64,000 nucleotides of DNA from CAVTWH01 sp963738365 (lineage in GTDB: Bacteria > Actinomycetota > Actinomycetes > Mycobacteriales > Micromonosporaceae), in contig CAVTWH010000010.1 of NCBI GenBank assembly GCA_963738365.1, forward strand, positions 186,001 to 250,000, given 5' to 3'. A model generated the notes under the pieces. The model was not told where the DNA came from. It saw only the letters and a list, made by a program, of their open reading frames with translations, and made no database searches. The position numbers and the translations under genes are program-made. This document shows positions 51,678 to 62,426 of the stretch, one piece after another; the first letter of the stretch is position 1, and every line of letters starts with the position of its first letter.

Positions 51678-51812
51678 CTGCGTACCTCCCCTGATCCGCA
51701 CCCGCGACAGTAGGCGGTGCGGCGATCGATCTACAGGTGGCCGACCGGATGCTGGCACCAATCCGGGAGTGCCCATTTGACCTGGCCATCGGGGTGGGGC
51801 AGATTGGCCGCC

Positions 51813-54224
51813 GTGGAGTCGCTGGCGCGCTGGTTGGGCACCCTCGGAGCGGCCGGACTGGCCCGCCTGATCGATGCGCGGCCGGAGACGCGCGCCGAAC
51901 CGGTCCCCGGCGACCTGACCGAGCTGGCCGAACGGCTGTGCTGGCGGACCGGCGCGGTGGCCGCGCTGCAGAGCGCGCCGCTGCCGGCCGCGCAGCTGAT
52001 CGAGGTACTGCTGGACACCCGGCCGCCGACCCGGGCGGCGGTGGCTGCGCGGATCGGCTGCCCGGTCGCCACCGTCGACGAGGCGCTGCACCCGCTGGTC
52101 GAACGCGCCCTGGTCTGGCCGGACGGTGACCAGCTGCGGGTGGTCGAGCCGCTCGCCGAGGCGGTCGGCTGGCCGCTCGGCCTGGGGCCGCCGGTGGTCG
52201 AGCTGATCCGCCGCGCCCGCGCCGACGAGCTGCGCGCCCTGGCCCAGGCGCTGGGCGTGGTCACCCCGACCCGCCGCGCCGACCTGCTGTCCGCCCTGAC
52301 CGGCTGGTACGCCGAACCCGAGCGGATCCGCGCGGTGGCCGCCACGGCGCCCGGGTCGGCCCGGGCGCTGCTGGAGGAGCTGGCCTGGGGCGGCCCGGAG
52401 ATTCCGGTGCCGGGGTACGCGATGAGCGCCGAGCGCATCCCCGGCCCGGTCGGCTGGGCGGTCCGCAACGGGCTGGTGCTGGTCACCGGCTGGCGGGACG
52501 CGCAGGTCCCCCGGGAGGTGGCGCTGGCCCTGCGCGGGCCCGACTGGCGCCCGGCGCTGGACGCCGCCCCGCCGCCGCTGCCGCTGCGCCCGGTCGACCC
52601 GGCCGCCCTCGCCGGTGAGTCGGCGGTGGCCGCCACGGCGGCCCTCGACCAGTTCGCCGCGGTGCTGGCCGGCTGCGCGGCCACCCCGCCCGCTCTGCTG
52701 CGCGCCGGCGGCGTCGGGGTACGCGAGGTCAAGCGGCTGGCCAAGGCGTGCGGCCTGGCGGCCGGCGACGTAGCGCTCTGGCTGGAGCTCGGCGCCTCGG
52801 CCGGGCTGCTGGCCGGCGCCGACGACGCGCTGCTGCCCACCCCGGCGGCCGACGACTGGCACGCCGCCGACCCGGCAGCGCGCCTGCTCACCGCGGTACG
52901 CGCCTGGTGGAGCCTGACTGCCCCGGCAAGCTGGCCGGGGCGGGCGTCGCCGCCGCCGGTGCTGGCCCGGGACGGGGCGGCGGGGCTGCTCGTCCGGGCG
53001 CGCCGGGCGCTGCTGAGACTGGCCGCGCAGGCGCCGGCCGGTCAGGCGGTGGCCGACCCCGGCGCCCTGGTGGCCGGGCTGGGCTGGCAGCTGCCGGTGC
53101 TGGCGCTGGGCCTGGAGCCGGTGGCCGAGCAGGTGGCCGCGCTGTGGCGGGAGGCGGGCCGGCTGGGCCTGCTGGCGCACGACGCGCTCACCCCGCTGGG
53201 CCGCGCCCTGGTCGACCGGGACGACGCCGCGCTGGCCGAGCTGGCCGGGGCGCTGCTGCCGGAGCCGACCAGCCGGGCCATCTTCCAGGCCGACCTGACC
53301 GCCGTGGTGGCCGGTACGCCAGCCCCCGCGCTGGCCGACGCGCTCGACTCGGCGGCCGACCGGGAGTCCCGCGGGACGGCCTCGACCTGGCGCTTCACCG
53401 CAACCTCGGTACGCCGGGCGCTGGACGCCGGCCGGGACGCCGACGAGCTGCTGACCCGGCTGCGCGCCGCCGCGGCCGGCGACGCGCTCCCCCAGGCGCT
53501 GACCTATCTGGTGTCCGACGTCGCCCGCCGGCACGGTCGGCTGCGGGTCCGCGAGGTGGGCTGCGTCCTGCACGCCGCCGAGCCGGCGCTGCTGGTGGAG
53601 GTGGCGGCGACCCGCGAACTGGCCCCGCTGGGCCTGTCCCTGCTGGCGCCCACGGTGCTGGCCAGCGCCGCCCCGCCGGCCGCGACGCTCGCGGCGCTGC
53701 GCGCCGCCGGGTACGCGCCGATAGGTGAGGACGCCAGCGGCGCACCGCTGCTGGAGCGGCTGTCGCAGCGCCGGGCGCCGGCCCCGTCGCCGCCCGGCGG
53801 CCACAGCGGCGGACCGTCCGCCGAGGACCTGGCGGCCCGGCTGCTCAGCCGGGCGGCGCGGCAGCGCAGCGTCGACCCTGAAGCTGGCGGCGCGCAGCCT
53901 GGTGACGGTGCCCGGCCGGGTGGTGCCGAGGAGCCGGGCGGGGTGGTGATCCCGCTGCGCCGGGTGCCGGCGCAGGCGTCGACGCAGGCCCGGATCGCCC
54001 GGCACGCCCGGCAGCTGACCGAGCGGCAGCTCCGGCTGCTGGCCGAGGCGATCGACGCCGACGGGGAGGTACGCATCGGCTACGTGGACAGCGCCGGGCA
54101 GCACACCCGCCGGGTCATCGAGCCGCTGGAGCTGGACGGCGACACGGTGGTCGCGTTCTGCCGGCTGCGCGACGAGGAGCGCCACTTCCTGCTGGAACGC
54201 ATCGAGTCGGTGAACCCGGTCTGA
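51813..54224 (+). CDS. Helicase-associated (XPB/Ssl2-like) domain protein
   Basis: The 803-residue protein resembles the actinobacterial family annotated as helicase C-terminal or XPB/Ssl2-like domain proteins. It opens with LARWLGTLGAAGLARLI, has a winged-helix-like CPVATVDEALHPLVERALV, the conserved WRFTATSVRRALDAG and a C-terminal WYL-like part (IRYVDSAGQHTRRVIEPLEL type). It lacks ATPase motifs. In this phylum it is often encoded near an XPB-type helicase, not seen here. GTG 51813 is the likely start. Confidence 0.82.
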   Translation: MESLARWLGTLGAAGLARLIDARPETRAEPVPGDLTELAERLCWRTGAVAALQSAPLPAAQLIEVLLDTRPPTRAAVAARIGCPVATVDEALHPLVERALVWPDGDQLRVVEPLAEAVGWPLGLGPPVVELIRRARADELRALAQALGVVTPTRRADLLSALTGWYAEPERIRAVAATAPGSARALLEELAWGGPEIPVPGYAMSAERIPGPVGWAVRNGLVLVTGWRDAQVPREVALALRGPDWRPALDAAPPPLPLRPVDPAALAGESAVAATAALDQFAAVLAGCAATPPALLRAGGVGVREVKRLAKACGLAAGDVALWLELGASAGLLAGADDALLPTPAADDWHAADPAARLLTAVRAWWSLTAPASWPGRASPPPVLARDGAAGLLVRARRALLRLAAQAPAGQAVADPGALVAGLGWQLPVLALGLEPVAEQVAALWREAGRLGLLAHDALTPLGRALVDRDDAALAELAGALLPEPTSRAIFQADLTAVVAGTPAPALADALDSAADRESRGTASTWRFTATSVRRALDAGRDADELLTRLRAAAAGDALPQALTYLVSDVARRHGRLRVREVGCVLHAAEPALLVEVAATRELAPLGLSLLAPTVLASAAPPAATLAALRAAGYAPIGEDASGAPLLERLSQRRAPAPSPPGGHSGGPSAEDLAARLLSRAARQRSVDPEAGGAQPGDGARPGGAEEPGGVVIPLRRVPAQASTQARIARHARQLTERQLRLLAEAIDADGEVRIGYVDSAGQHTRRVIEPLELDGDTVVAFCRLRDEERHFLLERIESVNPV

Positions 54225-54228
54225 CCCG

Positions 54229-55198
54229 CTACCCGGTGTGGTCGAGGACGATCTTGCCGAAGACGTCCCCGGCGACGAGCCGGTGCAGCGCGGTACGCGC
54301 CTGGGCGAACGGGTACACCGAGTCGATCACCGGGCGGACCCCGGTGTCGACGCAGAGCCGCACCAGCGCGGCGAGCTCGTCGCGGGTACCCATGGTGGAG
54401 CCGAGCAGTTCCAGCTGCAGGAAGAAGAGCCGGGTCAGGTCGACGGTGGCGTACCGGCCGCCGGTGGAGCCGCACACCACGATCCGGCCGCCCGGCTTGG
54501 CGGAGCGCACCGAGTGCTCCATGGTCGGGCCGCCGACCGTCTCGATCACCACGTCGACGCGCTCGGGCAGCTTGCCGTCGGGCTCCACGGCGGTGGCGCC
54601 GAGCGCCGCGACGCGTTCCCGCTTGCCGGCGTCCCGGCTGGTGGCGTAGACCCGGGCGCCCAGGGCCCGGGCGAGGACAACCGCGGCGGTGGCCACGCCG
54701 CCGCCGGCGCCCTGCACGAGGACGGCGTCCCCGGCGGCCACCCGGCCACGCACGGCCAGCATCCGGTACGCGGTCAGCCACGCCGTCGGCAGGCACGCCG
54801 CTTGCGCAAAGCTCAGCTGTGCCGGCTTGGGGACCAGGTTGCGCCGGGGCACCGCGACCCGGTCGGCGAGCGTGCCGGGGTAGCTTCTCGGAGAGCAGGG
54901 TGCGGCCCGGGTCGAGGGTCTCGTCGGGGACGCCGGGTCGCCGATGACGGCGTGCACGATGACCTCGTTGCCGTCCGGGTCCACCCCGGCCGCGTCGTCT
55001 GCCGAGGATCATCGGCAGCCGGTCGGCGGCCAGCCCGACGCCGCGCAGCGACCAGAGGTCGTGGTGGTTGAGCGCGCTGGCCCGCACCTGCACGGTCACC
55101 CAGTCGTCGGCGGGCGGCGCAGGCTCCGGCCGCTCGCCGACCACGAGGCCGGCCAGCGGGTTGTCCGGGTGCTGCGATTCGGCGTAGACGGCGCGCAT
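54229..55198 (-). CDS. Zinc-less MDR/quinone oxidoreductase (frameshifted)
   Basis: The protein starts MRAVYAESQHPDNPL and contains ALNHHDLWSLRGVG, VLVQGAGGGVATAAVVLARA (NADPH site), VIETVGGPTMEHSV and LLGSTMGTRDELAAL. Three single-base shifts (about 54887, 54937 and 55003) break it; aligned pieces give an intact MDR protein of about 320 residues. I consider these sequence errors. It converges on the helicase-associated gene. Confidence 0.85.
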
Positions 55199-55262
55199 GG
55201 GCGCACGCTAGCACCGGCCACCGGGCGGCCGGCGTAACGCCGCTCACGCCAGACCACCGGCG

Positions 55263-56536
<1,274 letters not shown>

Positions 56537-56760
56537 CACGACACCTCTCAAGCAACGCTGCTCAGACGTGGGGGAAATGCCGGGGCCGACGGGCCACCGC
56601 AAGGAAGGGCCGCACGCTGCTGCGCGAGGCGGAGGCGGGAGGCCGTGCGGCGAGCGTTGCGCCGCGGCGCTCCCGGGGAGCCGGGGGTCACCCGGGAAGA
56701 AGGCTGAGCATAGTGCCGACGGGCGTGATCAGGTCCGGGCACCGCCGGAAGTGAGCAGAT

Positions 56761-57072
56761 TCACCGGGGGTACCGCCGGATCCTGGTCAGCCGGGGCCAC
56801 CAGCGCAGCAGCACCCGGCCGACCACCTGGGCCGGCCCGAAGCGGCGGGAGTCGGCGGAGGCGGCGGCGTTGTCGCCCTCGACCCACCAGCCACCGGGCA
56901 CCGGCCGCACCGCACGCTTGACGAACAGCCCGTCGTGCCCCGGGAAGCGCACCACCACCACGTCCCCGGGCCGGCAGCGGCCGCCACGCCGGACCAGGAC
57001 GGCGTCCCCGTCGCGCAGAGCGGGCACCATGGACGGCTCGCGGACCAGCGCGGTGAACAGTGGGTGGTGCAC
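56761..57072 (-). CDS. sodX: Ni-SOD maturation protease (S26 family)
   Basis: The 103-residue signal-peptidase-like protein has EPSMVPALRDGDAVLVRRG (catalytic Ser), a PGDVVVVRFPGHDGLFVKRAV block (catalytic Lys) and WWVEGDN. It lacks a membrane anchor, as in SodX, which removes the N-terminal leader of NiSOD to expose His1. GTG 57072; divergent from sodN by 72 bp. Confidence 0.9.
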   Translation of the reverse strand: MHHPLFTALVREPSMVPALRDGDAVLVRRGGRCRPGDVVVVRFPGHDGLFVKRAVRPVPGGWWVEGDNAAASADSRRFGPAQVVGRVLLRWWPRLTRIRRYPR

Positions 57073-57144
57073 GCGGCGGCCCCCGGGCGCAGGAGTAGGG
57101 TCGGAATCCTGAGTGCGATCATCGCAAATCCCAGGAGGATCCAG

Positions 57145-57551
57145 ATGCGACTGCCACGCTTCCTGACTCCCCGCACCGTCGTCCGGGCGCACTGCGACCT
57201 GCCGTGCGGCGTGTACGACCCGGCGCAGGCCAAGATCGAAGCGCAATCGGTCAAGGCGATCGCCGAGAAGTACCAGGCCAACCCGGACCCCGAGTTCCGT
57301 ACCCGGGCGCTGCTCATCAAGGAGCAGCGGGCTGAGCTGGTCAAGCACCACCTGTGGGTGCTGTGGACCGACTACTTCAAGCCGGCCGCACTTCGAGAAG
57401 TACCCGGAGCTGCACCAGCTGTTCAACGAGGCGACCAAGCTGGCCGGCGCCAGCGGCGCCAAGGGCTCGGTGGACCCGGCGGTGGCGCGAGCAGCTGCTG
57501 GACAAGATCGAGGAGATCTCCAAGATCTTCTGGGAGACCAAGCAGGCGTGA
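57145..57551 (+). CDS. sodN: Nickel superoxide dismutase (frameshifted)
   Basis: A 15-residue leader (MRLPRFLTPRTVVRA) precedes the nickel hook HCDLPCGVYDPAQA, in which the new N-terminal His and two Cys bind Ni. The rest (KIEAQSVKAI, AELVKHHLWVLWTDYFKP, FEKYPELHQLFNEATKLAG, LLDKIEEISKIFWETKQA) is standard. One extra base at about 57391 and another at about 57489 shift the frame; likely errors. A GGAGG lies before ATG 57145. Confidence 0.94.
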
Positions 57552-58075
57552 GCTCCGCCTCCGGCGTCGCGATCCGGCCGGTACGTCCGCAGGACGTGCC
57601 GGCCGTCGTCGCGATGGTGCACGAACTGGCCGACTTCGAACGCGCCGCCCAGGAGTGCTCGCTGACCGAGCAGCAGCTGCACACCGCGCTGTTCGCCCCC
57701 GGCGCGGCCCTCTACGGCCACGTCGCCGTGGCCACCGACGACACGCCGGTCGGCATCTCGCTGTGGTTCCTCAACTTCTCCACCTGGGCCGGGGTGCACG
57801 GGATCTACCTGGAGGACCTCTACGTCCGCCCGGCCGCCCGGGGCACCGGTGCCGGCCGGGCGCTGCTGGCGACGCTGGCCCGCACCTGCGTGGAGCGCGG
57901 GTACCAGCGGCTGGACTGGTGGGTGCTGCACTGGAACCCGGCCCGGGAGTTCTACCACCGCATCGGCGCCCAGGCGCAGGACGAGTGGATCCCGTACCGG
58001 CTGACCGGCGAACCACTGCGCCGGCTGGCCGCCGGGGCGACGCCGACCGACGAGACACAGCCGGCCGCGGTCTGA
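57548..58075 (+). CDS. GNAT-family N-acetyltransferase
   Basis: The 175-residue protein has AIRPVRPQDVPAVVAMVHEL, IYLEDLYVRPAARGTGAGRAL (acetyl-CoA site) and LDWWVLHWNPAREFYHRIGA. It resembles diamine/spermidine-type N-acetyltransferases. The GTG start overlaps the sodN stop (GTGA), so it is expressed with NiSOD. Confidence 0.88.
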   Translation: MSSASGVAIRPVRPQDVPAVVAMVHELADFERAAQECSLTEQQLHTALFAPGAALYGHVAVATDDTPVGISLWFLNFSTWAGVHGIYLEDLYVRPAARGTGAGRALLATLARTCVERGYQRLDWWVLHWNPAREFYHRIGAQAQDEWIPYRLTGEPLRRLAAGATPTDETQPAAV

Positions 58076-58153
58076 GTCATCGACCGGCGGTGTTCTGGAA
58101 TCAACTTGGAACACATACCGCCGCTGCCAGGCTCGCGCCTACCGCCTAAAGTC

Positions 58154-58582
58154 ATGGCCGGGGGGTGCCCGGTGACCGCACTGCTGCCGGACGCAGCGCA
58201 TACGCGACGTGACGACGTCGTGCTGCTCGTCGTACCCGCGGACGGTGGCTACCTGTCGGTCCTGCGGACTGCCACGGCGGGGCTGGCGGCCCGGCTGAAG
58301 TTCAGCCTGGAGGAGATCGAGGACCTGCGCATCGCCGTCGACGAGGCGTGCGCCATGTTGATCGGGCTGGTCGGCGCCCGCACCGAGGTGACCAGCCAGT
58401 TCGAGCTGACCGGCGACGCGGTGGCGGTGTCGGTGTCGGTCCCGGTGGCGGCGCCGGTGACGCTGCCCGGCGAGGGCTCGTTCTCCTGGCAGGTGCTCAG
58501 CGCCCTGGCCGGTGAGGTGGCCGCCGAGCAGCACGACGGCCGCGTGGTGATCCGGCTGACCAAGCGCCGCTCCCCCGGCTGA
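58154..58582 (+). CDS. RsbW-like anti-sigma regulatory factor
   Basis: The 142-residue protein contains a HATPase pattern: SVLRTATAGLAARLKFSLEEIEDLRIAVDEACAML (N-box) and a degraded G1/G2 region (GEGSFSWQVLSALAGEV). It resembles the SigB/SigF-type anti-sigma kinases of actinomycetes. ATG 58154 is chosen; ATG 58106 is upstream in frame. The partner sigma factor is not adjacent. Confidence 0.8.
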   Translation: MAGGCPVTALLPDAAHTRRDDVVLLVVPADGGYLSVLRTATAGLAARLKFSLEEIEDLRIAVDEACAMLIGLVGARTEVTSQFELTGDAVAVSVSVPVAAPVTLPGEGSFSWQVLSALAGEVAAEQHDGRVVIRLTKRRSPG

Positions 58583-58613
58583 GCCGCCCCGCTACCCGCC
58601 GAGCGCCGCTGCG

Positions 58614-59009
58614 CTACTCGCCCTGGCCGATGCCGAGTTCGGTGCGGGTGCCGGGGGCCAGCAGGGCGACCGCCGAGCCGGCGGCGATCACCAGCAGCGG
58701 AATGCCGACCCAGGGGGTGCCGCCGCGGGCGTACCAGCCGATCGGGATGAGCAGCAGCTGCAGGACCAGCGCCGGGCCGCGGGCGCCCCGGGCACGCCGG
58801 GCCAGTAGCCGGGCCAGCGCGGCGAACAGCACGGCCAGCCCGACCGCGACCGCGACGGTGACCACCGCGCTGGCGGTGCTCACCGACGGGCCGGTCGCCG
58901 CGGCCAGGATCAGCAGTACGGCGCCGGTCAGCGCGCCGAGCGCCTCGACGACCAGCCCCCCGATGGCCACCCAGAGCGTGATCGCCGGGGCCGTCCTGGT
59001 GTCAGTCAC
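58614..59009 (-). CDS. Integral membrane protein, four helices
   Basis: The 131-residue protein has four predicted membrane helices (TLWVAIGGLVVEALGALTGA, TVAVAVGLAVLFAALARLL, ALVLQLLLIPIGWYA, GIPLLVIAAGSAVALLAP). It resembles small actinobacterial membrane proteins of unknown role. GTG 59009; divergent from the lipid kinase by 37 bp. Confidence 0.75.
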   Translation of the reverse strand: MTDTRTAPAITLWVAIGGLVVEALGALTGAVLLILAAATGPSVSTASAVVTVAVAVGLAVLFAALARLLARRARGARGPALVLQLLLIPIGWYARGGTPWVGIPLLVIAAGSAVALLAPGTRTELGIGQGE

Positions 59010-59046
59010 GCCGGTGAGGCTATCGCGGAGCGGTACAGTGCCAGCC

Positions 59047-59992
59047 ATGCGGGCGCTCCTGGTGGTCAACCACAAGGCCACCACCACCAGCGCGCGGATC
59101 CGGGACGTGCTGGTCCAGGCCCTGCGCAGCGTGACCGACCTACGGGTCGAGCACACCAAGCGGCGCGGCCACGCGGCCGAACTCGGCCGGCAGGCGGTCG
59201 CCGAGGGGCTGGACGTGGTGGTCGCCCTGGGCGGCGACGGCACGGTCAACGAGGTGGTCAACGGCCTGCTCGCCGACGGCGTCGCGGCGCAGAACCCGGC
59301 CTTCGCAGTGGTACCGGGCGGCTCCACCAACGTCTTCGCCCGGGCGCTGGGGCTGCCCCGGGACTGGGTGGAGGCCACCGGCGTGCTGCTGGAGGCGATC
59401 CGGGACAAGCGGGAACGCCCGATCGGGCTGGGTACCTGCAACGACCGGTACTTCACCTTCTGCGCCGGGCTCGGGCTGGACGCCGCGGTGGTGCACCGGG
59501 TGGAGCGGGCCCGGCTGCGCGGGCGTACCGCGACGCCGCTGCTCTACCTGCGCTCGCTGGGTTCGCAGATGCTGCTGGACACCAAGCGCGGGGACGCCCC
59601 GATCACCATGGAGATCCCCGGCGAGGAGCCGGTCGAGGGGCTGGCCACGGCGATCGTGCAGAACACGGCGCCGTGGACGCTACCTGGGCAGCCGGCCGCT
59701 GCACGCCTCCCCCGACGCCTCCTTCGACCTGGGCCTGGACGTGATGGCGATGCGCCGGCTGCACCTGCCGTCCACCGCCCGGACCATGGTGCAGCTGGTC
59801 TCCGGGCGTACCGACGAGGGCGATCACCTGGTCGGACCGCACGGCCGGCGGGTCTTCCGGGGCCACGACCTGGCCGCGTTCACGCTGCGTTCGACCGTGC
59901 CGCTGCCCTACCAGCTGGACGGCGACTATCTGGGCGAACGGGATGAACTGCGCTTCGCCAGCGTTCCAGCCGCACTTCGGGTAATCTGCTGA
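59047..59992 (+). CDS. Diacylglycerol-kinase-like lipid kinase (frameshifted)
   Basis: The protein has the DAGK catalytic pattern LLVVNHKATTTSARI, VVALGGDGTVNEVVNGL, VVPGGSTNVFARALGLP and the C-terminal YQLDGDYLGERDEL. One extra base at about 59685 shifts the frame; the second frame resumes with GSRPLHASPDASFDLGLDVM. Corrected length is about 314 residues. It probably phosphorylates diacylglycerol or a related lipid. Confidence 0.9.
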
Positions 59993-60313
59993 GCTTGGGC
60001 AATCGCCCCGCGACACATCTCGAAAGCGCTGGCAACTGACTACCTGCGGTATTAGATTGACTACGGATTGTTGCGGGTCAGGGTGGCTGGACATCGGCCA
60101 CGGACAGTGAGGCCGCTCACCTGTCCGGGCATTTTCGGAGCCGACCTCTTGACATCGCCGGAGTTCGTGAAAGTATTCACAAGCACAGCGAGTTACGGCC
60201 ACGTTGCCTGCTCACGCCTGCCGGTCCCGGGGGGGTCCCAGTCGACGACCGGTGCGCGAGATGCATAGAGAAAAGCGTCAAACACCGCTATCGATCCGAG
60301 GAGTGTTGCCGCC
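59993..60313. other. Promoter region of the whiB gene
   Basis: The 320 bases contain no convincing gene. It is less GC-rich than the surroundings, with a TTGACT at about 60057 and TTGACATCGCC at about 60149 that resemble -35 elements. The whiB mRNA probably starts here. Confidence 0.5.
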
Positions 60314-60565
60314 ATGGACTGGCGTCACCGTGCTGTCTGCCGCGATGAAGACCCTGAGCTGTTCTTCCCGATCGGGACGTCCGGCCCGGCGCTGCTTCAG
60401 GTCGAGCAGGCCAAGGCGGTCTGCCGGCGCTGTTCCGTCGTTGACGAGTGCCTGCAGTGGGCGCTGGACAGCGGTCAGGACGCCGGCGTCTGGGGCGGGA
60501 TGAGCGAAGAGGAGCGGCGCGCAGTGAAGCGTCGCGGGGGCGTGCGGGTACGCGCCTCGCTCTGA
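60314..60565 (+). CDS. WhiB-family Fe-S transcription factor
   Basis: The 83-residue protein has the four cluster cysteines Cys9, Cys37, Cys40, Cys46, the FFPIG block and the GVWGGMSEEERR turn followed by a basic C-terminal tail (KRRGGVRVRASL). Length and pattern are closest to WhiB1, an essential nitric-oxide-sensitive regulator. No ribosome site oddities. Confidence 0.93.
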   Translation: MDWRHRAVCRDEDPELFFPIGTSGPALLQVEQAKAVCRRCSVVDECLQWALDSGQDAGVWGGMSEEERRAVKRRGGVRVRASL

Positions 60566-60794
60566 CCAACCGGCCGCGAACAACCAGATATCAGCTCACC
60601 GACACCCCGTGGACAACGTCCCGGGGTGTCTGTCATCCCACATGTTGATCAAGCCCACCAGCTACCCGGGGTAACTTTCGCCGCCGGGCCACCCGGGCCG
60701 GGAGATCGAGGCAGTGGATCACCGAGGGTAATCCGACCGAGCCGGCGGAGCTCAAGCCGGCACAGCCCACGGGAGCCGACGCCGGACGGACAGG

Positions 60795-61562
60795 CTAAGC
60801 CGGAACAGCTGCGGCGGCGGCCCGGGCCAGGATCGCGGCGACAATGCCCGGCGCGTCGTCCAGCGTCGGGGCGACAGCTTCGGCGCCGGCCGCCTGCGCC
60901 TGCGCTGCGGCCCGGTCGTAGAGGCGCCCCGGGGCGAGGAAGTAGCTGGCCATCGCCACCCGGGTAAAGCCCCGTGCGCGGAGCGCGGCCACCGCGGCGC
61001 TGACCGGCTGGCCGGCTCCGGAGGCGTAGCCGGCCAGCACCGGGACACCGAGCCGGGCACGCAGCGCCCCGGCCACCACGTCCACCGTCGCCAGCGCAGC
61101 CAGGTGCCGGGACCCCGCCCCGGCCAGCACCAAACCGTCCCAGTCCGGCCGCCCGGCGGCGTCCGGCGGCGCGGGTAGGCGCTGGAGCAGGGCGTCCAGC
61201 AGGGGGGTCAGAATGTAGGCGTCGCGTTCGGCGCCGGCCACCGGGCCCAGGACCTCGGCCAGGCGTACCCCCACGGCTCCGGCCGCACGGGCGCGGCTGA
61301 CCTCGCCGGGGACGTCCACCGTGCCGTGGTAGGCGGCGGTCAGCAGCAGCGGCACCACCACCGCCGGGCCACCCAGCCGGGCCAGCGCGTCGGCCGGGCG
61401 GTCCCCGGCGAAGTCGAGAAAAGTGGCGTGGACGCCCCGGCCGGGCTGCGCCGCGGCCACCGCGTCGCGCAGCGCCAGCGTGGAGCGCGCCGCCGCCGGA
61501 TCCCGGCTGCCGTGCGCGACCAGCACGATCGGGTCGGCAACGGCAGCCGGCCGCGCGGTCAC
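60795..61562 (-). CDS. CbiX/SirB-type sirohydrochlorin chelatase-like protein
   Basis: The 255-residue protein has two CbiX-type modules: DPIVLVAHGSRDPAAARST and LVLAGAGSRHLAALATV, with PLLLTAAYHGTVDVP and MASYFLAPGRLYDRA. It inserts Fe or Co into sirohydrochlorin; here it would supply sirohaem for the sulfite reductase. Its GTG overlaps the cysH stop (GTGA). Confidence 0.88.
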   Translation of the reverse strand: MTARPAAVADPIVLVAHGSRDPAAARSTLALRDAVAAAQPGRGVHATFLDFAGDRPADALARLGGPAVVVPLLLTAAYHGTVDVPGEVSRARAAGAVGVRLAEVLGPVAGAERDAYILTPLLDALLQRLPAPPDAAGRPDWDGLVLAGAGSRHLAALATVDVVAGALRARLGVPVLAGYASGAGQPVSAAVAALRARGFTRVAMASYFLAPGRLYDRAAAQAQAAGAEAVAPTLDDAPGIVAAILARAAAAAVPA

Positions 61563-62278
61563 GCCGTGTGCAGGCCGCACTCGGTCTTGTCGAACATCGC
61601 CCAGCGCCCGGCCCGGGCGTCCTCACCCGGGCGGGTCCGGCGGGTGCACGGCCAGCAGCCGACCGAGGCATACCCCTGGCTGACGATCAGGTCGTTCACC
61701 GGGACGTTGTGCTTGGCGATGTACGCCTGCACGTCCGCCTCGGTCCAGTAGGCCAGCGGGGCGATCTTCACCTTGCCCCGGGCGCGCTCGAAGCCGACCG
61801 AGGGGGTGTTGGCGCGCGACGGTGACTCGTCCCGGCGCAGCCCGGCGGCCCAGGCGTCGTAGTCCTCCAGCGCCTCCCGCAGCGGCTCCACCTTGCGCAG
61901 CGCGCAGCAGTCGTCCGGGTCGCGGCTGAACAGCCGGGGGCCGTGCAGGCCGTCCTGCTGGCCGACGGTGAGTCGGGGCTTGATCGAGCGCACGTTCACC
62001 GGCATGGTCGCCGCCACGTGGTCGCGGATGTCCAGCGTCTCCTGGAAGTGCAGGCCGGTGTCCAGGAACAGCACGTCGACGCCGGGGGCCACCTGGGAAA
62101 CCACGTGGATCAGCACCGCATCGGCGAACGAGCTGGTCACACAGAACCGCTCACCGAACTGCTCCAGCGCCCACTCGACGACGCGCTGAGCGGAGGCGCC
62201 CGCCAGCTCCGCCGCGCCCTGGGCGGCCAGCCGCTCCAGGCGCTCGGTCTCCGGACGGGCCAAGGTGATCAGGCTCAT
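61559..62278 (-). CDS. cysH: APS/PAPS reductase
   Basis: The 239-residue protein has CVTSSFADAVLIHVV (nucleotide loop), LFLDTGLHFQET, the paired DDCCALRKV and GCWPCT cysteines of the 4Fe-4S APS-reductase type, and the C-terminal ECGLH thioredoxin-interacting cysteine. It reduces adenylyl sulfate to sulfite. It is in an operon with sulfite reductase, a zinc ribbon and CbiX. Confidence 0.95.
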   Translation of the reverse strand: MSLITLARPETERLERLAAQGAAELAGASAQRVVEWALEQFGERFCVTSSFADAVLIHVVSQVAPGVDVLFLDTGLHFQETLDIRDHVAATMPVNVRSIKPRLTVGQQDGLHGPRLFSRDPDDCCALRKVEPLREALEDYDAWAAGLRRDESPSRANTPSVGFERARGKVKIAPLAYWTEADVQAYIAKHNVPVNDLIVSQGYASVGCWPCTRRTRPGEDARAGRWAMFDKTECGLHTA

Positions 62279-62279
62279 G

Positions 62280-62426
62280 TCACACCACCATTCCGACGAA
62301 CTTCACGGTGAACACTCGCGTACAGGACCGGCACTCCCAGGTGCCGTGGGACTCGCCGTGCGGGCGCAGGTCGGTCTCCCCGCAGTACGGGCAGTACTGC
62401 GGGGCGACGCGCTCGCCGGTACTCAT
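62280..62426 (-). CDS. 48-residue zinc-ribbon protein
   Basis: The gene encodes MSTGERVAPQYCPYCGETDL and then HGTWECRSCTRVF with Cys12, Cys15, Cys32 and Cys35 in a CxxC-x16-CxxC zinc ribbon. The ATG overlaps the sulfite-reductase stop (ATGA) and its TGA is one base from the cysH ATG, so it is translated within the operon. It may be an electron-transfer or zinc-binding accessory protein of sulfate reduction. Confidence 0.85.
   Translation of the reverse strand: MSTGERVAPQYCPYCGETDLRPHGESHGTWECRSCTRVFTVKFVGMVV

Noticed and set aside
51678..54185. Upstream extension of the HGD kinase through the helicase-associated gene
   Set aside because: It is the antisense of a well-supported plus-strand gene; kinase homology begins at ATG 51677.
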